Source: Paragordius varius
Lineage: Eukaryota > Nematomorpha
Direction of reading: 5' to 3'
NCBI GenBank assembly: GCA_964247055.1
Contig: OZ176052.1
Location: 2,542,001-2,606,000 of the forward strand
DNA: 64,000 nucleotides
The notes beneath the pieces were generated by a model. It saw nothing but the letters and a program-made list of their open reading frames with translations, searched no databases and was not told the DNA's origin. The first letter of the stretch is position 1, and every line of letters begins with the position of its first letter. Both the position numbers and the translations under genes were made by a program. This document shows positions 50,721-61,100 of this stretch, piece after piece.

Positions 50721-51139
50721 ATTTACATCAAACTGAATGGCAACACAACGCTTGGCCTTCATCATATTTCCTTGAAACTTTTGGTTTAGGTGTGAATGCT
50801 AGACCAGGGAACGGAAGAGGGGGTGGACGAGGACACGGTGTTGGTGGTTGGGGAGCAGGGCACGGCGGTTTAGGTTGGGGTCCACTCAGACCAAGTTTTG
50901 GAGGTTACCGCTCTCGGTAAATTTTTTTAGATTAATCTAACATAATATACATAATTATAATATACAATATATATGTATAAACTAATGTAAAAACATGCGA
51001 GAAAGTTGTCCATTATAAAAAATTATATTATAACGTTATTGATAATTTTCAAATTAGTTTTGGTGGATATGGTGGTTTTGGCGGATATGGAGGATATCCA
51101 GGATACTTTGGAGGTTATGAGTATGATGGGTATCCATGA
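50721..51139 (+). CDS. Glycine-rich structural-type protein, two exons (partial model)
   Basis: Seen in sequence: an exon at 50721-50916 (acceptor TTAG, donor CG|GTAAAT) reads LHQTEWQHNAWPSYFLE, then a Gly/Arg/Trp-rich stretch (GRGGGRGHGVGGWGAGHGG). It joins in phase to 51058-51139, with repeats FGGYGGFGGYGGYPGYFGGY and a TGA stop. Beyond that stop the frame stays open with FGGGCFGFGYDLYYNGNCC, so the TGA may replace an original Trp codon (YPWFGGG), leaving a shortened or dead copy. Base composition is far more GC-rich than its surroundings. Glycine/tyrosine repeats are typical of cuticular, silk-like or other extracellular matrix proteins. It lies on the strand opposite to the array. AATAAA occurs at 51270. 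The upstream coding exon is uncertain. Confidence 0.5.
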
Positions 51140-51279
51140 TTCGGCGGAGGCTGTTTCGGTTTTGGCTATGATTTATACTACAATGGAAATTGCTGTACTA
51201 GAACAAACAGACACAATCACAATAGCCTTAGAGATCTTACACATTTCTTTTTTTCCATTTTGTGCTCAAAAATAAATTA

Positions 51280-52230
51280 CTATATGTCATATAATAGTTT
51301 TAATATTAGGCGGATGGTTCCTCTATTAAAATATAACCTAAAATGACTAAAAGTCTAAGAATAAGTTTCAAAACGATACTTTTCAAATACTATCATTTTG
51401 ATTTTTCTGCTATTATCCAAAAAACAATAGCATATTGGGACAAATTATAAGTCTACTTTTTAAGTGCCATTTTGTAAATTTAAAATTGATTTCATTTAAG
51501 TACATATATATGTGGAAAGAAAATCGGTCAAACAGCTAGAAATTTTTTTAGAGTTAATATATTATTTTTGTATCCGGTTTAACATTAAAGTAAAGTTTTG
51601 GATATATAGACAAATGTGCTTTATCTTTTGAAAGTGCGCATAAGACTGAATCTCAAATGGTAGTCATTTAAATCAATCTGGTGTATAAATTATTTGGGTT
51701 GTTGTTCAAAATCTCCAATCCATAAATAATCAAAAATTTTCACAGAGGAGATAATTTAAAAATACAAATAAATTAATATTATTAGGGTTACATTATAAAA
51801 TTAAAAAATCTTCAAATAAGCGTTTGGTTTGCCCTTTTAATAATAATCATTAATATAAAAATTATTTTACATAGTGGATACTAAAATGCATAGTTACACC
51901 GCAAATTTAAGTCATAATATTATAAAATATCAAGAATGCTTTAAATTTCATTTCTAGTGTTTGTAATTTAAAAATATATGCCTTCCAAAGAAAATAATTA
52001 ATATTGATGTAATGGTAATTTAAACAATTAAAAATGTCTTTTTTCCGACATAAAAGCAATAAATAAGTAAATCAAAAAACAATTTTATGAATAGCCATCT
52101 ACACAAGGTTTGAGCGATTTCATCCATTAGTTTTAAAATATTTGTTGATAAAACCCTCTCGGCGGGTTTGTCGCTTCCTGCCAACATTAACTAATGTATA
52201 CATTAGCATAAATCTTATAGAGTTTTCATT
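51280..52230. other. AT-rich spacer downstream of the glycine-rich gene
   Basis: Nothing recognisable on either strand; no long open frame, repeat end or tandem unit. Confidence 0.45.
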
Positions 52231-52236
52231 ACTCTT

Positions 52237-52820
52237 TTAACACTTCGATTCAAATTGGGGTGTCTAAAAATCCCAGACATAATTTGGATTAGGATTTCTA
52301 AAAAACTACTAATTGAAACGGTCCTAATTTAAATTTATGCTTTTATCCTAATAAGAATTATATAAATATGCAAAAAATTCAAAATAAAATTCTGTTTTGA
52401 AAAAAAGTTACATGTCAAACTACTTCGACGCCATTTTTATTTTACAAAATTTTTGCAAAATATCGTCTTTATTTAATTTTGAAGGTAAAATTAAAGCTAA
52501 TTATTTAAATCAAATTAAACAATGATAGAAATAGAAAGAGCGGTATATTTTGTATTATTTTTAATTTTACCATACACATGTCACGTTGGCTAAATTTTTA
52601 CCTTTCGGTTTTAGCTTAAAATAAGTAATATCAAGTATTTTTGAATAATTTTTTTTATATATTTCGGTTTATTAATGTTATATAAGTGCAAAATTTTGCC
52701 ATGGTTTCGATTTCTTCCATATTTTTAAAAGAATTTAATTTTAAACAGGCCTGGGGTATTTAACTACCCCAATTTGAATCGAAAGACTAAAATGAATGTG
52801 TTGTATCCAAGTGTTAAATT
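52237..52820. mobile_element. MITE with ACCCCA subterminal palindromes, copy c (best preserved)
   Basis: Starts TTTAACACTTCGATTCAAAT and ends ATGTGTTGTATCCAAGTGTT, an inverted pair. The right arm holds GGGGTATTTAACTACCCC just inside the end. Confidence 0.72.
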
Positions 52821-53340
52821 GTTGGATATTACAAAGAAAATATTTTTTAGTGAAATTTTGGTAAATAAATCACATAATTTCACAAAATTCTTCGGTGAAA
52901 TGATAATTATAATCAGATTTACTATTAAAATAGTAAATATCAGAAAAAACAGAAAAATTTGTTGTTTAGTGTTATGATCAAACATAAGCCACGTGAATAA
53001 GTTTTTTAGAGCGGTAGTTTTATTTTTTTAGGAGCAAATCTCTATAAATATTGATAAAATTTAACTCGATCCATTCATAGGGCTATTTTTTATTATTGAT
53101 ATCCGTGCGTCTTTTTAAATATGTGGGTAACTTTGACAATGGCTAAAAACTATTAGTCGATCTCTTAAAATGCTACAAAATTTATTTGACTATTTCAAGA
53201 GATTATTACCTTGCTTATACACATATGGATACTATCATAAATTTTTGTTTTAGAAACCAATGACTGATCCAATTAAAATAACTAAGGCTTCTCAATCCCC
53301 AGAATCTAGTATTTATATAATATAAATTGTATGGTCTATT

Positions 53341-54533
53341 CACTGCGTCCGAAATCGGGAAAAAATAACGTGATGAAATATATATATTCTGAGAGGAAAA
53401 TGTATCAGGATTATCATGTTGCTTACCCTTACGAGTTTAAGAAGGTTTTTAAGCTTTTGTGGTAAACGCTCCATATCAGAAAATGGCAAAATTTGGGCAC
53501 ATTTTTAAATAATTTTTATGGTGAAAACTAGAGGCTTCATTCCTAAAAATTTAACTAAAATATTAAAAACTACAAAAAGGCAAAACAAGATAAAAAATTT
53601 TTAGATGTGGGCTCCGAAAGTCCCAAATTTTTTCGCTCTTCTAAAATGCAAGTCATCCTCAAATAAACGCAAAAATGCCGGGATTGCGCGATAAATAAAT
53701 ATATGATAAATTTTGATATCAACTAAAAATATTTTTTTAAAAATGCATACTTTTTTTAGCAAAAATTGTTGAAGCTCATACTTCATACAATTTTGAGCCA
53801 TGATAAAAACGATATAAATACTTTGAGAGATTGTGGAAACATTTTTCCATATAATTCCATATGCTGAACATTTCTATCGCTTCAAATAATTTAGATGCTC
53901 GTTTGCATAAAAACTTCGCTGTATTTTAAAAAACACAATTTTTCTAGCAAAAATCTGACGACCATCGAATATTTAAATCAAAGTTCTGAGTTAATAGCAA
54001 TGTTTAGCCTCAAATTATATAAAAAAGTGTTTTTATAAAATAAAAGCGTTTTTATACCGTTTCCATCATGCCTCAAAGTAGTTTAAAGTACGCTTGGACA
54101 ATATTTTGCTAAAAATAAAAGAAAGTATGCATTTTTAAGAATAATTTTTAGTTAATATTAAATTTTTTGAATTTTTATCGCACAATCCCGGCTTTTTGCG
54201 TTTATTTTAAGATGACTACCCATTTTACAAGAGCAAAAAAGTTTGGAACTTTTGGAGCCCACATCTAAAAATTAATTTTTTTAAAAATATTGTTTTGTCT
54301 TTTATATGTAGTTTTTATATAGTATTATTTTTATGAATGAAGCCTCTAGCTTTCACAAAAAAAATATTTAAGACCAAATTTTGCCATTTTCTGATATTAA
54401 AAACTTACCACAAAAGTGTATGTAACTTTCTTAAATCACTCGTAACAGCCCGAACCATAAACATCATGATAATCCTGATAATTTTTCTATCAGAATATAT
54501 ATTTAATCAGGTTATTTTTTTGTGGACACTGTG
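53341..54533. mobile_element. Uninterrupted palindromic MITE of family B
   Basis: It starts CACTGCGTCCGAAATCGGG and ends GTGGACACTGTG, and both arms contain the shared boxes TCAGGATTATCATG, ATATCAGAAAATGGCAAAAT and GGCTCCGAAAGTCCC-like words in inverted order. Internal frames on either strand are shadows of the arms. Confidence 0.82.
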
Positions 54534-54539
54534 TATATT

Positions 54540-56090
54540 ATAACCAAATATTTTGACTGACGCAGTACAAAATTAAAATAAACCTTTCCTATTTTTACCA
54601 TATTTCTGTTAAGGTATATTAAATGATGTTCTTAACTAGAAGTTTATATTTTTTTGATAAGATGAATTATTCATTATAACGTTTCATATGTTAATTTTTA
54701 AAACACAGACACGGAATTAAAAGAATTGATAAAAAAATTATTTTTATGCGTGTATGTGTAAAATAGCAAATCTAAAAGGAACATATCTCTTGAAAATAGA
54801 AAGTAATATATTTTTTCATGAAAAAAAGGTTTTATCAAAATTATATGCCACAAATGAATAAATAATATGTTACAGAAATATCATTTTTGAATTTTCCGTT
54901 TGATAATTATAAATAAAGTAAACTTAAAAGAAAATTAAAATGAAACAAAAATTGAACTTTTACAACTTCATCAAATTTTTACTAAAATAAAATAATTCTA
55001 GTTTTTAAAATTTTAGGTTTTTTTACGGTGGCCCTGAGTGAAAGGGTCATTATCTAAATCTTACGGTGGAGTCTGAGATTTATAGTTCCGCCACTGCGCG
55101 AATGGCTGCATTAATAAGCGGTTTGATTGGTCTAAAACCCAATTGCATGCATAATTAGAACCTAAAATGAAATATAATTGGCCAATCTTAGTTTTCTAAC
55201 CCAAAATAAAACTTATTTTACAAATTGGGTCTTTAACAGAGGCTACTCTATCAAATTCTAGAAATTTTCGAAAATAAAGCTAATTTAACACATATTTATA
55301 AAAATTTAAATTTTAAAAAGTATAAAAGTCAGCGCAGTACAGGCGCAGTTTTTTTATTACTTAGTACTGCCAAAAACAGCCTATCATGTCACATTAGTCT
55401 ATATTCAAATTCCTATTAAATTTCTCCAGCACCAAATCAATATGTATGCTTTAAATATTATTAGAAATATATTCGCTAACTTTGTGTGATAATGTACAAT
55501 GAGCACAAAATCTAGGGGTATCTGATAAACTATATAATAATTCTGATACATAATTTATCAGGCTTATGGTCCTTTTGGATTTCGGCAACAATTTTTTGAA
55601 ATTTGAATGCTTGATTTACAAAAATTACAATAAAATACATAATAATCTATACATAAGCACAATTTTTAATAATTTTTAATTTTATGGGCACCAAAAATCT
55701 CATAATTATTGGCCTTTGAAAGTGGGCTAGATTCCTAGTTTCATAAAATATACCCAAAAAGGACGACATTTATATTTGAAAATCCACACTTTCAAAATTT
55801 TGAGGGACCGTATTTTATGGTATTTTAGATCATGCAAACGGTAGCTAAACACTTTTAAATACTATAATATCTTTTTAGGATATAATTGGATGAAACCATC
55901 ATTTTTCTTCAAAATATAAAATTCTTATTTATTGTTAGCTTTTATATAGTTTATAATATTATAGTGATAATTTTAAATGAGCAATTAGTATAAAAAATTC
56001 TATTAAGCAATATGTGCACAAATCTTGCTTTTTTATGATATGGAGGAATTAACACAAATTATTTTTTTCATACACCACCCGTAAGGCTTT
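54540..56090. other. AT-rich spacer between palindromic MITE and hAT MITE
   Basis: Only the transposon terminus at 55085-55098 is identifiable. The rest shows no gene. Confidence 0.45.
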
Positions 56091-56094
56091 AAAC

Positions 56095-56309
56095 TAGTAG
56101 TACTTAAACCACTGCCCCCGGGCTGCATGCGGCCCTAAAAGGTTTTTTAAGGCCCTGATTTTTTATTAAATTTTTTGATATATTTTTATTTCAAATATCA
56201 GCAAATAGGTTAAATAACTATTAGATTTGTATTGATATTTTATAGTGTACAGCACTTGAGACAAAAATATATTTTTTGCGCCCCTTTAAATTTTTTTGAT
56301 GTGCCACTG
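56095..56309. mobile_element. hAT-like MITE, about 215 bp
   Basis: Begins TAGTAGTACTTAAACCACTG with a GGGCTGCATGCGGCCC box and ends GTGCCACTG. Flanks CTTTAAAC and TTATAAAC match at 6 of 8. A related left end (CAGTGGTCAAACCGGGGCCC) occurs at 47852. Confidence 0.65.
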
Positions 56310-56442
56310 TTATAAACTAAAAGCACCATAAGAATCGTGATGCATTTATCCAATATATAATTGATCAAGATATTCTTTTAAGAGCGTGTGTGTATTAATA
56401 CATCTATATCTAAAAACAATTTGAACCAATTTTTATTAAATA

Positions 56443-57451
56443 CTAGCGTAAATCTCGTGCTGCTACGCAGCCCGATTCGGACTTCTGGGGGGAGGGGGGG
56501 GGGACTATTTGAAAAAAGGGACAATTTCAAAATCTTATTTTATACTATCTCATAGGATTTCAAAACGGTGCATTCATATTATTATATTGTTTACTTGGGC
56601 GAAAAATAGATTCAAAAATTATTTTTGTGGACTTTGTTTTAAAAAAAATGAATTTTTACGGGGGGAACTGGTAAAAAGAGGGCCTAAATTAAAAAAGCGA
56701 GCCGATTATGTTCGGCGCAATCGAAAATAAGTAAACAAAAATCATATTTGAAGGTCCAACAGGTTCTCCGGAAAATTGTTGCAACCTGTTTTTTACACGG
56801 GGTAGGCCCGAACTGTGGGTCTATTTCAAAAAAAGGGCGAAGCTATTGTCGGGGCATTCATAAATCATTATAATTTTTCGACATTTAAATTTGAATGGGT
56901 CTACCGGTTTTCCGGAAACACATCACAAAGCCACATGACGGATCAGTTTTTAGCGGGTATCTCTTTACCCTGCAGCCAATCTAAAAAAATGCAAGAAATA
57001 AAAAATGCATTTTAACAGGGAATATCTGGAATCCTCATTGAATTATTACGCCACACCTGGGGCGAAATATAGATTTAAAAAATTATTTTTGTGGACATTA
57101 TTTTTTGAAAAAAATGGCATTTTACGGGAGCGGAAAGAGGCCTAAATTAAAATAGCGAGCCGACTATGTTCGGCACAATCGAAAATAAGTAAACAAAAAT
57201 CATATTTGAAATTGAATGGTCCAACTCGTTCTCCGGAAAATTTCAGACACGATTTTTGTGGACTTCTGTTTTCAAAAAAACCCGTTTTTTACACGGGGTG
57301 GGCCCGAACTGGGGCCTATTTCAAAAAAGGGCGAAGTTATTGTCGGGGCTTCATAAATCATTATATTTTTCGACATTTGGATTTGAATGGGTCTACCGGT
57401 TTTCCGGAAACAGCTCAAAGCCACCACTTTCCATTTTTATAAATATATAGA
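56443..57451 (-). mobile_element. Structurally whole non-autonomous Helitron
   Basis: Read on the minus strand it begins TCTATATATTTATAAAAATGG at 57451 and ends CTAG at 56446-56443. The flanks are A and T exactly as Helitron insertion predicts. A perfect GCTGC TAC GCAGC stem-loop (56459-56471 on plus) sits 12 bases inside the 3' end. It is 1,009 bp with no coding. Its 3' hairpin differs from the 4116 and 14940 copies while the 5' end is shared. Plus-strand open frames here are shadows of repeats. Confidence 0.9.
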
Positions 57452-57870
57452 TTAACTTTTAGAAGTGTGTGCCCCGAACTTATCACATTTTTTGATCCCA
57501 TAAAACTGGGCTGGTTTTCCCAAACTTAAAGAGCACTAGTATTCTATATGATCGAAGCGCCTATATTTATAATCTCACCTAATAACTACCAGCTTGAAAA
57601 TTGGTCCGTTTAATAATTCGTTATTTTATTTTTATAAAACTAATATATCTTTTTGTAACACAATAAATTTTTATATCAAAATATATATAATAGAATTTTT
57701 TGTATGCACTCTCTACAACTATAATATTAGAAAGCTTTTACGATTAGAACCACACAACAAGTTTTGATTCATTATGAACGTCACCTAAAATTTGATTACA
57801 TAAAGCAGAATATAAAAAATATTCAACTTAGTCTAATACAGAAAATTAATGAATACACATAATATAATCT

Positions 57871-57876
57871 TTTATT
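57871..57876 (-). terminator. Poly(A) signal overlapping the stop of array copy 4
   Basis: AATAAA on the minus strand overlaps the TAA stop of the terminal exon, much as in copy 3. Confidence 0.45.
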
Positions 57877-58103
57877 TATGACACGTGTGTAACAACCCAA
57901 TAATAAAATTAAAATAATTTGTAATCGAAAATGACGGTTTGTTTGGCTCCGATTGTGCTTCGGATGTGTTAGCGGATAGATTTCGTTTAAAGTATTCGAT
58001 CATGTATATGATCGAATTGTTGTAAATGTAAGTATAATTGGTTGTTTTGTCGGTAATTCGTAAGAGCACGTCATGCTGCATTATGTCAAGCTTTATGGAT
58101 TTT

Positions 58104-58140
<37 letters not shown>

Positions 58141-61100
58141 AGAAATAGGAATAAGGCTGGTTATTGAAATTTTAGAACCGAATTAGAATGTTGAGCATGT
58201 GGAACCTAGGTTGGTTCCTTAAAGAATTGTGGTTTTGTAATTGGTTTTTGACATTAAAAACCGGCCCCTAAGTCAATTCCTGACTATTCATATAATAATT
58301 TTCATGAATATCTATACCAGGGGTGACCACACAAATACTTTTGTGGCTTTGAGAATTTTTGGTTTTGTTATTTTTTTGAGCATAATTTTAGGTGAATATT
58401 TTAAATAATAAAAAAATTTTTAGATGATATCCAATTTTTTATTTTTTTACAGCATTTTAAAGCACTTTAACGTGCCAAAAAAGTGTGTTGGACGCCCTGA
58501 TATATACTATAAAAAACTATTCTAAATGGATGCATTGTGAAAATAGTACAATAGGTTAATTTTCATTAATTATCACATTTTTAAGTTAATCTATATTTTT
58601 TAAATATTATTTACTAAAAAATTCAGAGGTCAAACTACTACATAAATCTGAAAAAAAATTTAGTCGAAAAGCTCCATTAAACGGGTAGATAATCTATGCA
58701 TTATGAAATTTTGAGTTTCTAATATGGCCATTATAGGATGGTCAATTATATAAACCAGGTAGTATCCATATTTTCCAAATTCTCATGTTGAAGGGGATAT
58801 GTTTGGCAATTCATACGTGGGACTTAAATTCAAATCAAGACTTATATTTTTAATAATTTTTTTAACGGAGACTACATATATAACACACCTTTCCTTAAAT
58901 ACAAATTACCACGCATATATACGGCAATAATAGAACACACACAATTATTTCTATAATAAAATTCTATACAATAAATTCCTGTGCTATAAAATCTCCGTCA
59001 CAGTTACGAAGTATAAATTTACATCTCTCAATAAACAGGTCAAAAAACAAGGCCGCCTCAAAGATGCCAAAAAACTTTGTTTCTTTGAAACACCTTTTTT
59101 TAAATTAAACATATACAAACGACTTATGTAAAATCGGAAGCTACAATGGCCCCTAGTTTAAAAAGTAGGATCTTAAAATTTAAATCAAGGTTGGTTCCAA
59201 CCTAACTGAACGGGTTCCTTCCGGTGGTTAAAAAATAATTAACAAGGAGCTTAAAGGTTTCTTTTTAACACAAAAAACTTGATATTATTGATTTTAAAAT
59301 CAGCTGTTTGTTTAAATTGTGTTTTGAAGCTTCCCTAATTTGGAACTATAGATATTAAAAAATGTAAGAAATATTAACTTTTTTGTGCAATACAAGAGAA
59401 CAATATATGATATTTTTTAACTATCAAAACAGTAGTTAAACACTTGGTGACCTTTTTAATTTTTCTCCATCGCGATGACATATTGGGGTCCCAGAGCTAT
59501 TTTTTATATATTTACTACTATTTCTAAAGTTACTTTGGTTATAATTTTATTACACTGTTCTCCTTTATTAGATAAAAAAAGCTTATATTTCTTACAGTTT
59601 TGTAAATTCTAGAGTCTAAAATTGGGACAGCTAAACAGGATTAAAAACAGCTCATTTTAAAACAAATATCAGTTTTGCTGGTAAAATGTAACCTAAAAGC
59701 TTATTAAAGTGACTTTTTATATTTTCTAATCATTATGCATTTATTTGCCTGTTGTATTAGCGATTTTAAATTTAAAGAGAAAAGGACGCCCAAAAAAATT
59801 GAGATTATGATTTTTTACGATTTTACATTTTTTTTTAAAAAAATATTATGAAACATGCGTCTTTAAAGCTGAAATTTTTAATTGGACCTAGTACCTTAAA
59901 TACTTGTTACGATATTTAAACTTCAAATTCTGGAATATAAAAATACTTAAAAAGTCATGAAGTGTTAAGCTGTGGGAAAATCCCTAACGTAATTTTGTAC
60001 AAAATGAAAAGGTAATGAAATTTTAATACAACTCCAACTTTTAGGATAGTTTTTATCCCAGAATCCTCATTTCAAACTATGCCGCCATTTTTTATATAAT
60101 TTTTTTGTTATTTCACAAATAAATGTATATTATAGTTGGAAAGTGTAAATAATTAACTTTAAAAAGCTTTCAGTCTATATTTTATTATTAAAAACTTGGT
60201 ATTCATTGATTTTAATATCAGCTGTTCGTTTCAATCGTGTTTTGGAGCTGTCCCAATTATAGACTGGAAGTCATAAAACTGTAAAAAATAAGCTTTAATG
60301 CGTAGGCACAATGTTTGATCCTTAATTTTAACTAATAACTTTTAAAACTATAGTTTATTAACGAAACTCCGCTTTTAGGTATAAACTGTCTCAAAAGATT
60401 AGCTAGGTACAAAAGCGATAATATATAATAATTATTAAACAAAAATCTCAAATAATTAATACTTAAACTCAATATTTTATTTATCAAGTTTGATGACAAT
60501 AATTGAGATTATGAAACCTATTAAATTCCAATTAATAGTTTTTGATGGTTTAATATTTAATGGTAAATTAATATAAATATTTGATTTGATACCAATTCGT
60601 CAACCTAATTTATGACTTATGACAACCTATATAAAATATAAAATTAGAGTTATAAATGTTATGTCTTACGCTTGATATATCACAAAATATCAATTTAATT
60701 GGGGTAGCCACGGTTGTTTCATATATAGAAATGTAAGTGCAATCCATATTGGTAATTTTCATAATTAACTAAATAATTATCAAATATATCTTAATATTAT
60801 GTTATAAAGCATTATAAATATTCTATCAAAATTTCGAAATGAGCAGATAAATACGATTTAAGCCAACAGATATTCAAGATATATTGTTAAAAATGGTTAA
60901 CATTACTGAAATTCTATATTGATAAACAATCGGTAAATTCTTTATTGCCTCCAACACTTTTAAGGGATAAAATTCCAAGATCCATTCCGTGGGTCTAATT
61001 TGTTTTGCCTCTGCGTTTGCAATTTGATATACCAAAATACCCCATTCGGGAAAGATGGTGATTGGAATATAACTATATAGGGAAAATTAGATGCAAACAA

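Noticed and set aside
52764-52985. Overlapping frames on both strands near 52800
   Set aside because: They begin inside the arm of the 52237 MITE and run into AT-rich DNA; nothing supports either.
57206-57450. Two plus-strand frames near 57250 with repeated GWARTG/FSTF segments
   Set aside because: Reverse-strand reading of Helitron repeats; the same peptides recur at 56815 and antisense at 4125 wherever the repeat occurs.
58640-58870. Minus-strand YGYYLVYIIDHP frame as exon 9 of array copy 4
   Set aside because: No acceptor in a usable phase and the residues do not align with the YWLxVN exons of copies 2 and 3.
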